A DNA stretch of 64,000 bases from Excoecaria cochinchinensis. Lineage: Eukaryota > Streptophyta > Magnoliopsida > Malpighiales > Euphorbiaceae. Position 1 is the first letter of the stretch. The number at the start of each line of letters is the position of its first letter. The notes under the pieces were generated by a model. That model was not told where the DNA came from, did not search any database, and saw nothing but the letters and a program-made list of their open reading frames with translations. The stretch lies in NCBI GenBank assembly GCA_947683425.1, contig CANTUQ010000070.1:1576001-1640000 (forward strand), in the 5' to 3' direction. Shown one piece after another: positions 1 through 12,055 of the stretch. The position numbers and the translations under genes were made by a program.

Positions 1-1135
1 TCCCTTCCATAGCCTTACTTCTTTGAAACATCTTTTCTCCTTAGAATTTCCTAAAGTGGCCGAATTCAAACAACACCATAACATTAAATCCATGCTTCCT
101 TTTTACAAAATAACTTCATAAATACACTCTACACACTTAAAAACTCCCATAGGAACCTTTAAATCAAATTATAAAACCCTAAATCACTTACCTCATTTTT
201 GAGATATAACCTTTATCCCTTGATTTTTCACACTTTCAATGCTCCAAATGGACTCTAATCACCATCACCATGTTTTATAGGAGTTAAAATTTGCGAGGGC
301 AGGTAAGATTTGGGGAGAAATTAGAAGAAAGATGAAGAAAAATGGAAAAGAAATCGTGAAGTTATATTCGACCAAGAGGGAGAGAAGGGAGGGCGGTTGA
401 GGCTGGATAAATTTGGAGAATTCTGGCCTCCTCACTTCCTTATATAGGCTTAAATTAAACCGAACTGGTCCAACCAAAACAGTCCGACCAGTTTGAACCA
501 AAATTTTGGTTTTTTAGTAATTTCTCACTATTTCAAGTCATCTATAAGTTTCTCAACTTATTTTAACTTACAACCAATTTCATACTTCTTAAAACATCAA
601 AAATAGCCTCCCTGCAAAATTTTAGCTCAATCGGAGTCCATTTGGGGCCTGGTTCACCTAAACCAATCCGTTTCGATTCAGTTCAGTTCTACCGTAAAAT
701 ACCATTCTGAAACTGTCAAAAATTACTAAAAATTATTTTAAGCTTTTACACTTCCCACATGACACCCTTAGAACTCAAATTCATTTTCTGAAAATTCGGT
801 TAAACCTTGGTCAAACTCTGGTTTAAATGAACCGAACTAGAGGCCAAATTAAGAATGACTTTTGGAGGCGTATTTGACTCCATTTTCACTCCAAATTTCA
901 CCATTAAACTCTTGATAGTCTACAGATCATTTTCAAAGTTAGAATTTTTTGGCCGACGGTAGCCTGTTCGGTTGTATAGCTGTCCCGAGGGTAACCATCC
1001 CGGGTTTGCTATACCAAAAACTCACTTAACACTAATTTCTATTACCGATAACTATACTCAATACACTACTCTACACTGGGATTTCACTAGACACACTGTA
1101 AACATTCACTGTACACTTCTAACCCAGTATTTGGA
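1..1135 (-). mobile_element. LTR fragment of a Ty3/gypsy (chromovirus-like) element
   Basis: No protein gene is visible. On the minus strand there is a plant-type TATA box (TATATAAG, at 439-446 on the plus strand) followed by an A/G-rich leader towards lower coordinates. This is the arrangement of a U3-R promoter in a minus-strand LTR. The sequence runs off the left edge of the window, and at about 1,135 it gives way to an Ogre-like LTR. Family assignment rests on general layout only; neither a PBS nor a target duplication was found. The short open frames in it look like chance. Confidence 0.35.
439..446 (-). promoter_or_regulatory. TATA box of the minus-strand LTR fragment
   Basis: TATATAAG reads on the minus strand, with a purine-rich leader downstream. 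It is consistent with the LTR promoter of the surrounding fragment. Confidence 0.4.
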
Positions 1136-1945
1136 CCACTACATCCCATCCCAATAGAATATTGGAATAGTTCGTCTGACCTCATTGAGCCTAAGACCAG
1201 AGATGGTTCGGGACTTTTCATTTATTCATACTTTGGTTAAACTGTAATTGAATTTTGAATTCAATATTTCATTTTTTTTTCTCATATATTTTGATGTAAT
1301 AATTAGAGCGCATATCAATTACATGCATAAAAAGCGATAAATAAAAGCAAGATTAAAATAAGGTAAAAAAAATATAATAAATTACAACAAAATTAGGGGC
1401 GGAATACAGCCCCCAATATAAAATAAATGCGAATCATGCATAAAACGGGCTATTTATTAGAGATGAGGACATTGGTTCTCGTATACATACTTAAAAAGAA
1501 TAATATTGAAAAGTGATAATTTATTTGGATGGGAAGACTAGGAAAAAATTCATTTTGATTAATATAAATATTTTTGTGATTTTCTTTGAAATGTGCATAA
1601 AATAAATAATTTTATTAGAAATTACATGGCAAAATAAATGAAAATCCAAAATAAAGAAAATAACATAAATAATAAAAATAATAAATTAAACCAAACAGGT
1701 CTCCTGGATCTCCCCATATGCTCGCGAGAACGTCCATACAAGGAAAACAAGATATTGGAATAAAAAAAATAAACACAAATAAAATTAATGCTTGCAATTA
1801 AATCAATAAAATCAATTAAACACATAAAATTATAAATAATGAATTAAAATAAATGAAAAATGCATTATAAACGACAAATAAATCAAATGACATGATTAAA
1901 ACAAATAAATCAACATATTAATAGATTAGTACATAAAAACATGAA

Positions 1946-1947
<2 letters not shown>

Positions 1948-2030
<83 letters not shown>
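1948..2030. repeat. (AAT)n / (AATA)n microsatellite inside the LTR
   Basis: Uninterrupted AAT repeats change to AATA and back to AAT. The position within the LTR equals that of the much longer AAT/AAC tracts in the other Ogre-like LTR copies. Confidence 0.85.
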
Positions 2031-2032
<2 letters not shown>

Positions 2033-2924
2033 AAATAATGATAATAAATAATAATGATAAATAAAAGAAGAATGAATAATTAAATAAATAAAAAAAGAAC
2101 AAAGAAAAATGTAAAAAATGTTAAATCTATATCTAAGATAACATAAAATAAATAAATAAACAATAAATATAAAGATCTACATGATGACTAATTAAATATT
2201 TACAAATTAAATAAAAGAAAATAAAAAATAAGGGATCGAATCTAAAATATTTACTCTCAGATTTCGGATTTGATAGAATAATGAAAGATGACAAATTTTC
2301 CTTATTTTGATTCACAAAGTCTTAGATTAGAGAAATAAGAAAAAAAATCTAAAAACTTTTCTCTAAATAAATTGAAAAAATCTTATTTTTTATAAAAATC
2401 AAATGAAAAAATCGGATTTCAAGAACAAAAAATTATTATTTTTTTTTATCTCAAAAACGATTAAAAAATAAATAATTCTGAAGAACAAAGAATTATTTTT
2501 CTTTGTCTCAAGAAAAAATATTGATTAAAAAAATAATGAAAGAAAAGAAAAAGAAGTCTCAAAAACAAAGAATTATTTTCTTTGTCTCAAGAAATTAAAA
2601 ATTAAAGTTTAAAATCTTAAGAAATTTATTTGAAAAAAAAATGCAAAAAATTGTAGAGAGAATTCACTTAATGAAGAGAAGAAGAGAAGAAATTTTTTTT
2701 AACCTAAAAATAATTCCCCCTTTCTCTTTCTATAATTTTTTATTTATATCAATAAAAAATGGAAATATAATTAATTAAGTAAAGAAATTGATTTTTTTTT
2801 AAATTCCCCTTAATTTAGGTTCAAAAATGGGAATTATCATTAAAAATCATAGAAAAAAAAGATGAAAAGTCAAAGAAAATCAGGAAAAAAGGGAAAGGGG
2901 CAACAATCACATTTTCGGCAGACC

Positions 2925-3095
2925 AGGGGCAACCGACGCCCGTCGTTGGTGAGCGACGGGCTGCCAGTGCACAGGCACTTAAGCGTCGCGCGCGCGACGT
3001 CCCGCGCACACGGGCGACCGACGCCTCGCCCGTCGAGCGCTCACCTAGCGTGCGAGGGAGGTCTCCCCTCGCACGCCGGCTGCCGCAAACGACCG
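2925..3095. other. GC-rich, CpG-dense island in the U3 part of the LTR
   Basis: About 170 bp rich in CGACG, CGCGCG and GCGAGG words inside otherwise very AT-rich DNA. Overlapping open frames on both strands here are caused by composition and are not genes. The same kind of island lies at the matching place of the other Ogre-like LTR copies. Confidence 0.6.
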
Positions 3096-3313
3096 AATTT
3101 TTTTTAAATAACAATTTTGATTAAAATACAATAATTCCAAACTCCTTTTTTATATTTCTAATTTTATTTTCATTTTTTATATTTTATATTTTTTATCTCT
3201 AAAAAACAAATTTAACAATAAAATTATCACTTTCAACTTTTTTGCCCGTTAACAGGCATCTAATCATCATTGGATAATCTTGATTTAGACTGTCTCGGGA
3301 TCCGGTGTCTATA

Positions 3314-3753
3314 ACTGGTCATTTTAATACTTAGCCCATGGTGTTGTTTACAGCGTGCAGGTTACAGAGATAGAAAGACTTAAAGTGTCCGAGGCTTAGC
3401 TAACAATCGAGATGAGTGATGGAAAGCAATGATAGAGATGTAGGTATGACATGTATATGATTGTATTGGATGGAGTTATGAAATACGTACAGACAAATTT
3501 ATGGCTCATGTATATGCATAACTTAGAAATTTAAACAGAGTTTGTGTATGGATTTTCGTATTGATATATTGTTATATACGGACTATTATATTGTTATCTA
3601 CTCATTCATGTTATTGATGTTTATGGAAGAAAAATTTTACTGAACTGTAGTGACCTTAACACTGGTGTGACATTCGAGTAAATTGTCCACCATAAGTACA
3701 ACATAATGAAATAAGGGTGTTATAATAAGTAACCAGTTAAACACCTAACTCAA
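3314..3753. other. No gene; probable old LTR or flank sequence
   Basis: AT-rich sequence without a usable open frame. It may be the continuation of the LTR that the 1.1-3.3 kb Ogre-like LTR interrupted, but the joint was not proven by a target duplication. Confidence 0.3.
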
Positions 3754-4207
3754 CATTCTATGTGGCATAAAATGTGCTGAGGTGGCATTAAGGTGTATAT
3801 TGCACACGTCTACAACGTGTGATACATGATTTTCCATAGCTTTTCAAAATGCTAAAATCCCTTTCTTGTTCAATGGCTTCCAAACCCATTATATTGCCAT
3901 AATCAGACTTCAATCTCATGTTAGTCTACATTTTTTGCCAGTGAGATATCATCCAGCAAGAGCTAATAAACATTTTTTTGCTGACTAGACATTCTATGTG
4001 GCATAAAATGCCCTGAGGTGGCATTAGGGTGTATATTGCACACGTTTACAACGTGTGATACATGATTTTCCATAGCTTTTCAAAATGCTAAAATCCCTTT
4101 CTTGTTCATTGGCTTCCAAACCCATTATGTTGCCACAATCAGACTTCAATCTCATGTTAGTCTACATTCTTTACCAGTGAGATATCATCCAGCAAGAGAT
4201 AATAAGT
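3754..4207. repeat. Tandem duplication of a 236-bp unit
   Basis: The segment starting CATTCTATGTGGCATAAAAT at 3,754 restarts at 3,990 and runs to about 4,207 with only a few mismatches. Each unit contains the partly palindromic CACACGT-TACAACGTGTG. The first unit ends with about 25 bp absent from the second. It codes for nothing recognisable. Confidence 0.9.
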
Positions 4208-5467
4208 TAAATAATAGAAAAAAAAATGATAAAATTCACAATCCTTTCAATAAATCGATGCGAAATTCGTCTCCTTCATTACCTCATCAATTCCTTGATT
4301 TTGAACTTACGAACTTGTCCCTTCTTGCAGGTCTCGTCCACCAATTCTAACCAAACTCTCTCTTCTTCTTCGAAACTACTGCTCTATTTGAAATAGTAAA
4401 TTCTACCTAACAAACAAGTTTTTCTCCATTATTTTGCATATTTCTTACTCAAAGAACATACATTTTTGATATCTAACAGCAAATTAAGAAATACCCATTT
4501 CAGATTTTGCACAGAAAATCAACCGGATATGAGGAAGAATTTGATTTCATCGCAAAGTTTAAGGGCATTTTCAAGCCTAGGAGAAGGGAATCTCCATGAA
4601 AATTATATATATCCTTCACTTTCTGCCCATAAAATAAAATTCCATCTAGCTACGTCTAACTTTATCCAACAAAAAGAAACTCAAAATCAACTAGGTATGA
4701 GGGACTTGTCCTAGTAAAAACATACCCATACCCATACCCATAAAATAGAATCCCATTTTGGTGTTCCTATTTGGAAAAAAAAAATTGCAATCTTGGTTAA
4801 GTAGCAAAAAAATTGAAAATCAATTGACCTTTAAACAATAAAACTTCAAAATTGAAACTGGAAAATCAATAAATCTTTCTCTCCCTTATCTCTCTACAAG
4901 AACTCCCATTCATCTATCTGGATTTTAATAAAAACACATTAAAAATTCCTTATCTATTTGTAAAAATTGAGAGAGTGAAGAGAAGATAAAGAGAGAAAAA
5001 GTTAATTTCTTTTATGCCTTCTCCAATCGCCACCCTACTAGCTCCAAATTGCCGATTATTGTGACTAAAGACAGCCCCAATACTCTCCAATCCCACGTGC
5101 TGGAGTTGAAGAAATGGATGGAAAGGGTTTGATAGAAGCGAGAGACAAGAGAGAGAGAGGGGGGGAGGGGAACAGAGAGAATGGTTTTTTAGTTGACTGT
5201 TTTTTAATTACACTTGTTGCTATACTATTCGTCAAAACTGATAAATTTATAAATTAGAGGGGCAGCATGATAATTAATTATAAGTTTATTTATTATTTTT
5301 ATTATTTTTTGTTATTTATTTTAACATCTTTTTCCAGCATTGCCGTTTCGCTTTTGTTTCTTGCCTTCTCTTTTCCATATATATAATGTTTGAGTAAATG
5401 CTTTATTATTATTATTATTATTATTATCGTTGTTGTTGTTTTTCATTACCACAATTTACGTTTTCTA
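4208..5467. other. No gene recognised
   Basis: AT-rich with a pyrimidine/purine-rich stretch at about 4,860-5,190 that resembles the leader of some plant gene or LTR. There is a (TTA)n/(TTG)n microsatellite at about 5,402-5,440. The open frames of about 80 codons show no recognisable domain. Confidence 0.4.
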
Positions 5468-5476
5468 ATGCCATGT

Positions 5477-5941
5477 TAGGGTGAGCAAAATTCGGGTAAA
5501 ATCAAACCAAACCGATCTATTTTTTAATTTGGGTTCGGTTTTTTGTTTTTTTGGTTCGATTTTGGTTTTAAATTATATGTAAATCGGTTAATTCGGTTTG
5601 GTTAGGTTTTGAAAGGTAAAAATTGAACCGACCGAAATTTAATATTATATGTTATCTTACCCAATTTTTACATTAAAAAAATGTATTTTTGTATTTTTTG
5701 ATCAGTTTAATATATGTACATTTTTCAATTTGAATGTTTTTATTTTAGTTTTATTATTTTTAATTTTGTATAATTTTTAGATAATTTTTTTATTTATAAT
5801 TTTGACGATTTTATCGATTAACCGAATCAAACAGACCAAAAATTTCGATTCGATTTTAATTCGATTTTCATATAATTTCAGTTCCTCAATTTTTTCGGTT
5901 CAATTTGGTTATTGAACCGAACCAACCGTTGCTCACCACTA
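5477..5941. mobile_element. 465-bp TIR element (MITE) with 9-bp target duplication
   Basis: The ends TAGGGTGAGCA and TGCTCACCACTA form an imperfect terminal inverted repeat. The element is flanked by an exact 9-bp direct repeat ATGCCATGT (5,468-5,476 and 5,942-5,950). The inside is built of GGTTCGGTTT/AAACCGAACC words and has no coding capacity. A 9-bp duplication suits Mutator-like elements; the TAGGG ends also resemble hAT elements, which make 8 bp, so the superfamily is left open. Confidence 0.8.
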
Positions 5942-5950
5942 ATGCCATGT

Positions 5951-6480
5951 ATTATAAAATACATTTTATTCACTTGCATATTATCGTGAGAAAAATAAAA
6001 AATAATAAAAAGTACTATTTTTTTATTAATTTTTAATAATTAATAGGTTATTTGGATGTGTATTTTATATACCATATTTTTAATTTTTTTATAAATAATT
6101 ATATTTTACAAAAAAGATAAAAATTCTGAGTCATCCAACCAGTTGACTCATAACTCAGTAAATAGGCCGAGTCGATATTCTATCCGATTATGAAAATATT
6201 GAATTAGACGGATTATGCTTACACTTTGGCTCAACTTATTTAAAATAAAAATGAATTTGAATTATATGTCGTATAATAAGATATACTATATAAATTAAAT
6301 TCAAGTTTTATCGTAACTAATCTAATTCATTTTTAAATACCTCTAGTCCTCTACATATATGCATAATCCCTTCTCGCATGATATACCTAACTGAAGGCAA
6401 AGTCATGAATTTAGCACTTAAGTCTCTTAGAATTATATTAAATTTCTCCTCAGTGCTTGACAATAATAATAATAAATGTG
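5951..6480. other. No gene; AT-rich spacer
   Basis: Low-complexity AT-rich DNA with no open frame of note and no recognisable repeat ends. Confidence 0.5.
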
Positions 6481-7390
6481 CAACAGAGAGTAAGAGCTGG
6501 CAGAGAAACAGGGTAAGTGTTGCTCGGCAACTACCAATTTTTTTGCATAGAATTTGACGGTTGTTTCATGGCAACACAATAACAAAGTTGAGCTTCTATT
6601 CTAGTCATGCATCAACAGACATGGACACTTGTACCTACACGGATTAAAAGAAAATCCGTGCTAAGCATAAAGCTTAGTGGGGAAACACATACAAAAGATA
6701 ACCATTCATAGTAATCAACAAACATTATCATATACATGCCCACATTTATGTACACATATAGTTAAGTAGTTACCAACACTTGTACATATATACCATCATT
6801 AAGTCTTATTCAATACCATTTATTCATAAATTCACATAACACATAATGTTTGCATTCATTTGCTGTTTATCAACCATTTCATTTCCTTTCCTTTTTATTT
6901 ACATAATAATCATTTCACATATCTTGTTCACATATTTCACGTCCTTATATTCACATATTTTGCCTGCATTCTCAAATTCATATATCATTTACTAATCAAA
7001 TTCACCTTTTCTCATATATTACTCATCAACCATTTTCATATCCTGCCTGCATTCTCAAAGTAGTAGATAACGGGATAATTGCATTAGTACCCGAAGGTAC
7101 CAATAAATATACTCATATGAATCCAAACGGGATTCAAAATGCATAGGGGATTCCAATTGGGAATCAGACACTTTGGCTGCAGCACTTGACTCTATAGGCA
7201 TGCCTCTCTATTCACGACTCGATTTGCAGGCTAAAATAATTAATCCACTTAATGCTAGCATTATCATGTTATATAGCTTCTACATGGCCACATTAAGCAA
7301 TAATCATTTCATTGGTTAATCACTTATGCATATGGCTTATTAACAAGTCCACATTGTCACATTAAATAATATTAGCACAATTTACTTCAC
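6481..7390 (-). mobile_element. Tekay-like LTR, first of three pieces (host of the nest)
   Basis: A short hairpin CACGGATT...AATCCGTG (about 6,640-6,660) precedes GCTAAGCATAAAGCTTAGTG, which is typical of the R/U5 part of Del/Tekay-type LTRs read on the minus strand. The repetitive ACTCATATGAATCC style sequence that follows also fits. The LTR is interrupted at 7,390 by the Ogre-like element and appears to continue at 28,653. The left boundary was not fixed because no matching target duplication was found. Confidence 0.4.
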
Positions 7391-8570
7391 AGAAAGGCCC
7401 TCTTAAGGCCCGCTTTTAGGGTTCGAGGGATTGGTTCGCGTCATTTGATCTTGGGTAACATCAGACATTTTGGAATCTCTACCCAGTAGAACATTGAGAA
7501 AGTTCATCTAGTCTCATGAAACCTTTAGGCACATTTGAGGTATTTTGGAGTCGTCACTCAATTTACAAGAAATTGGAAAAAGTCATCTAACCTCTATAGT
7601 CTAAACCAGAGAGCGGTTCGAAACTCCACTCTTATTTATGCCTTGATTAATTATAAATGAGTTTTTAGTTTTAAAAATTCTATCTCTCCTCTCACGCGAT
7701 TTGATGTATTTAATTAAAGGCACATTACAAGGACTAAGAAAGCGATAAATGAAAGCTGTAAATAAAACGACAAATAAAGCAATAAACACCCAAAACACAT
7801 CATTACAAGATAAGAATTGGGACAAATACAATCCCTAAATGAAAAGGAAATGTAAATACAATTGCCCCAAAAATAATTAATTACAAGAGTCCACAAGATA
7901 TATAAAATAAATCTAAACGATTAAGCAAAATTAAACAAAAGAGGAGACATGCATAAATCGGGATATTTATTCGGTTTAGAAACATTGGTTCCTTCATGCT
8001 CATTTAAAGAGGGATCGAAAAGTTATTTCGACTATTGGCTTGAAAACTGGGATGAGTGATCCCATTTTTAGAAAGTTTAACTCTTCATTTTAATTCGTGA
8101 TATTTTTATATTCATTGGCTAAGATCAAGGACATTGATCCTAATTTATTAATAAAATTCCAATTTAGTCGTAAAAATATTTTTATAATTTTTTAACTGAC
8201 ACGCATATGAAATAAAACTATCTTATTTACAACAATAACACGAACACACAAGTAAAGGGTTGGTAGGGTCTCACCCAATTGGCATAGTCTCCTACACATT
8301 GTAGCCCCTTCGTTTGGTCACGAAAATGCTCACACAAGCAATATCGCATTTTAAGCCCCAATAAAAAAAACAACAATAAAAATATTAGCAATAATTTTAA
8401 AATCAACTAAATAATAATGAAAATAAGGGAAATATAGAATGAAATTAACACACATACAAAAAGAATTAAGAAGGCCCACAAAACTAGCCATGCAAATATA
8501 ATAATGACAATAATAATAATAGCAGCAGCAGTAGCAGCATTAGCAATAACAACAACAACAACAACAACAA

Positions 8571-8637
<67 letters not shown>

Positions 8638-8821
8638 GTAATGATAATAGTAATACTAATAATATTAAAACTAATGATAATAATAGCAATGACAATAATA
8701 ATAATAACGATAAACAAATAATAATAACAACAACAATGATAACAATAATAACAACAAAGATAATAATACTAACATATAACAACATTAATAATAATAATAC
8801 AATAACAATGATAACATTAAT

Positions 8822-8857
<36 letters not shown>

Positions 8858-8878
8858 AATAATAATAATGATAGCATT

Positions 8879-8953
<75 letters not shown>

Positions 8954-9912
8954 CCAATGAAATTAAATAAATGAAAATGAGGAAGGAGACTAAATATGTA
9001 ATAGAAAGTAATAATATTTAGACATAAAATAAAAAAATAAATTAAATTAAATTAAATAGAATGAGATAGCAAAAATAAATAGATCCAAAAATCTTTACCT
9101 CCAGATTTGATGATTTGGAAACAAGATATCTCAATCTAGTTTTCCTTGTCAAGATTCAAAAATAAACTCAAAAGGATTTATCAAAAAAATCAAGAACACA
9201 AAAAAACTCAAAAAATTAATTTTTTGAAGTTTGATGAGAAAAATCAAGCTAATAAAATTAATTTTCCTTCCTCAAGTTAATCCAAACTCACCAAATATTT
9301 TCTAGATCGAAAAAAAAATAAAGAAATATGAAGAAAATGAATTTTTCCTCTCAAAAATGGGGGTTTTCTCCCAAGAAAACCCTCTCCAAACTCTCCCCAA
9401 AAAATTCCCTTTTTTCTCTCTCTAAAATATTCTATTTATACCCATTATGAAGAAAAAACCCTAATTTAATTAGGAAAATAGTTTAAAAATCAGAAACACT
9501 AAAAACGTGGGTTAAAAACCTAAAAAAAAAAATCCAAAAAATGATTTTCAACTAAAAATGCGGCAAAAGGGCCGCTGGCAGGTGAGCAGGGGCGCTGGGC
9601 GCGCCTCGTGCCCTGAGGTATGGTCGCGCCTCGATCGCTGAGGCGCGAGTGCGCCTTGCATGCATCGCGCCTGCGGCCGCGAGTCGCCGAAAAATATATA
9701 TTTTTTTAAAACCTTTTTTGACAAAAGACTAACACTTTCAACCTCCCTCTTTTATTTTTAATTTTCAAAATATATATTTTTTTATTTATTTTCTAAAAAA
9801 AATAATCTTGACAAGAAGACGATCGATCCTCGCTTTCTTACCAATGAGTCAGCCCTTATTTACATCATTGGATAGTCCTGATCTTGTACCGTCTCGGGAT
9901 CCGGTGTCTACA
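7391..9912 (-). repeat. 3' LTR of the Ogre-like element (copy 1, about 2.5 kb)
   Basis: Nearly full-length match in landmark order to the 5' LTR. It has GGTTCG-CATTTGATCTTGGG repeats, a region with AGGGTTGGTAGGGTCTCACC, a 440-bp AAT/AAC microsatellite (8,509-8,951), a minus-strand TATA box TATAAATAG near 9,433-9,441, a GC-rich island (about 9,560-9,690) and the end GTGTCTACA at 9,912. The first about 20 bp differ from the 5' LTR start TGTGACGCGCG, which suggests truncation or recombination at this end. Confidence 0.75.
8509..8951. repeat. AAT/AAC/AAG compound microsatellite within the 3' LTR
   Basis: Blocks of (AAT)n alternate with (AAC)n over about 440 bp. Long Ile/Leu/Asn/Thr-only open frames here on both strands are microsatellite artefacts. 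Confidence 0.95.
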
Positions 9913-10282
9913 GTTGCCCCAATTTTGGAAAAACTAGTGCATGGGTGCCTAGGTGAGGCAAAATTCAGAGAAAGGAAAGAAGCGCGTACTTGAGGCAGCC
10001 TCTTGAAGAACCGACTGCTCCTTGGAGAACAATGTTGTGATTTGAATTGTGAATGTTATCCATCCGGATCGCGCCGAGTCGCGGATAAAACTACAAAGTG
10101 CAGACGTCCCTAAATATCACCGAGCCGTTAAATTGACTACAAAGTTATTGTCATCCTCTTGGATTGAAAGGATTTGGAATATTTTAGAACAAACTTAATG
10201 TTCTGAAGAATAATGCTCCGAAAAAATTGAGAATGAGTTAAAGATAATGCACCGAAGGGCCTGAGAATGGCGGTTGAAAATT
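9913..10282 (-). repeat. Truncated duplicate of the Ogre-like 3' UTR next to the 3' LTR
   Basis: The sequence GTTGCCCCAATTTTGG after 9,912 and the following about 360 bp closely match 11,736-12,100. It includes the first one to two units of the minisatellite, then breaks abruptly at about 10,282 into LTR-internal sequence. It is the left half of a tandem LTR-UTR duplication. Confidence 0.85.
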
Positions 10283-10499
10283 AATTGGCATAATCTCCTA
10301 CGCGTCGTGGCCCATTCGTTTGGTCACGAAAATTCTCACACAAGCAATATCACATTTTAAGCCCCAATAAAAAGAACAACAATAAAAATATTAACAATAA
10401 TTCTAAAATCAACTAAATAATAATGAAAATAAGGGAAGTATAGCATGAAATTAACACACATACAAAAGGAATTAAGAAGGCCCACAAAACTAGCCATGC

Positions 10500-10538
<39 letters not shown>

Positions 10539-10732
10539 AATAATAATAATAATAACAACACTAATGATAATAATAGTAATGACAATAATAATAATAATGA
10601 TAAACAAATAATAATAACAACAACAATAACAACAAAGATAATAATAATAACATATAACAACATTAATAATAATAATACAATAACAATGATAACATTAATA
10701 ACAACAACAACAACAACAACAACAATAATAAT

Positions 10733-10771
<39 letters not shown>

Positions 10772-11735
10772 AATAAACCAATGAAATTAAATAAATGAAA
10801 ATGAGGAAGGTATATAAATATGTAATAGAAAATAATAATATTTAGACATAAAATAAAAAATAAAATAAATAAAATAAAATAAAATGAGATTGAAAAAATA
10901 AATAGATCCAAGAATCTTTACCCTCAGATTTGATGATTTGGAAGCAAGATATCTCATTCTAATTTTCCTTATCAAGATTAAAAAATAAACTCAAAGGGAT
11001 TTATCAAAAAAATCAAGAACACAAAAAAACTCAAAAAATTGATTTTTTGAAGTTTGATGAGAAAACTTAAGTTAAGTAAATTAATTTTCCTTCCTCAAGT
11101 TAATCCAAACTCACCAAATATTTTCTAGGTCGAAGAAAAAATAAAAAAAAAAGATGAAGAAAAGAAAATTTTCCTCTCATAAATGGGGTTTTTCTCTCAA
11201 GAAAACCCTCTCCAAACTCTCCCTAAAAAATCCCTTTTTTCTCTCTCTAAAATATTCTATTTATACCCATTATCAAGAAAAAACCCTAATTTAATTAGGA
11301 AAATAGTTTAAAAATCAGAAAACACTAAAAAAATGGGTTAAAAACCTAAAAAAAAGCCAAAAAAATGATTTTCGACTGAAAATGCGGCAAAAGTGCCGCT
11401 GGCAGGTGAGTAAGGGCCCTGGGTGCGCTTCGTGCACTGAGGTGCAGCCGCGCCTCGATCGCTGAGGTGCGGGTGCGCCTTGCGCGCTCCGCTCCTGAGG
11501 CCGCGAGTTGCCGAAAAATATATATTTTTTTAAAACCTTTTTTGACAAAAGGCTATCACTTTCAACCTCCCTTTTTTATTTTTAATTTTCAAAATATATA
11601 TTTTTTTATTTATTTTCTAAAAAAAAAATCTTGACAAGGAGACGATTGATCCTCACTTTCTTGCCGATAAGTCTGTCCTTATTTTCATCATTGGGTAATC
11701 CTGATCTTGGACCATCTCGGGACTCGGTGTCTACA
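10283..11735 (-). repeat. Partial second LTR of the Ogre-like element (copy 2)
   Basis: It starts at AATTGGCATAATCTCC, equivalent to position 8,277 of copy 1, and runs to GTGTCTACA at 11,735. It is shorter than the equivalent part of copy 1, mainly because its microsatellite (10,500-10,772) is smaller. It has its own minus-strand TATA box near 11,253 and its own GC-rich island (about 11,390-11,510). The about 790 LTR bases that should lie to its left are absent. Confidence 0.85.
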
Positions 11736-11754
11736 GTTGCCCCCAATTTTGGGG
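11736..11754 (-). other. Polypurine tract of the Ogre-like element
   Basis: On the minus strand CCCCAAAATTGGGGGCAAC directly precedes TGTAGACACCG, the LTR start. The G-run beside the 3' LTR is where plus-strand DNA synthesis is primed in this class. The left copy (9,913 onward) has a mutated version. Confidence 0.7.
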
Positions 11755-12055
11755 AGGCTAGTACATGGGTGCCTAGGTGAGCCAAAATTCAGAGAAAAAA
11801 AAGAAGCACATACCTAAGGTGGCCTCTTGAAGAACCAGCTGCTCCCTGGAGAACAGTATTGTGATTTGAATTGTGAATATTATCCTTTCGGATCGCGCCG
11901 AGTCGCTGACAAACTACGAAGTGCGAACGTCCTTGAATATCACCGAGACATTAAATTGACTACAAAGTGATTGTCATCCTCTTGGATTGACAGGATTTGG
12001 AATATTTTGGAAAAAGCTTAATGTTCCAAAGGATAATACTCAGAAGATACTGAGA

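Larger units (their letters stand above)
1136..3313 (-). mobile_element. Diverged Ogre-like LTR (truncated)
   Basis: The order of landmarks matches the better preserved Ogre-like LTRs at 7.4-9.9 and 18.0-28.6 kb. First come short repeats like CCCAATAGAATATTGG and AGAG-TGGTTCGG, then an AAT microsatellite (about 1,948-2,030), then A-rich sequence. A GC-rich island of about 170 bp follows (2,925-3,095), and the end is CGGGATCCGGTGTCTATA at 3,296-3,313. The usual end is GTGTCTACA, so the terminal dinucleotide has mutated. The left end lacks about 100-150 bp of the usual LTR. No second LTR, PBS or target duplication was found, so this is a solo or broken LTR older than the other copies. Confidence 0.6.

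Noticed and set aside
2821..3114. Overlapping Arg-rich open frames on both strands.
   Set aside because: They coincide with the GC-rich island of an LTR and have no domain.
4715..4745. ATACCCATACCCATACCCAT looks telomere-like.
   Set aside because: Only three units of TACCCA, not the plant telomere repeat TTTAGGG.
7370..7395. A 5-bp duplication matching CATAC (28,653-28,657) at the left end of the Ogre-like element.
   Set aside because: Not present: the left flank reads TTTACTTCAC and the LTR start is altered, so the insertion joint is not proven.
8484..8960. Several open frames made of Ile, Leu, Asn or Thr only.
   Set aside because: They are AAT/AAC microsatellite translations on both strands; the same holds at 10,413-10,911, 15,142-15,622 and 27,281-27,799.
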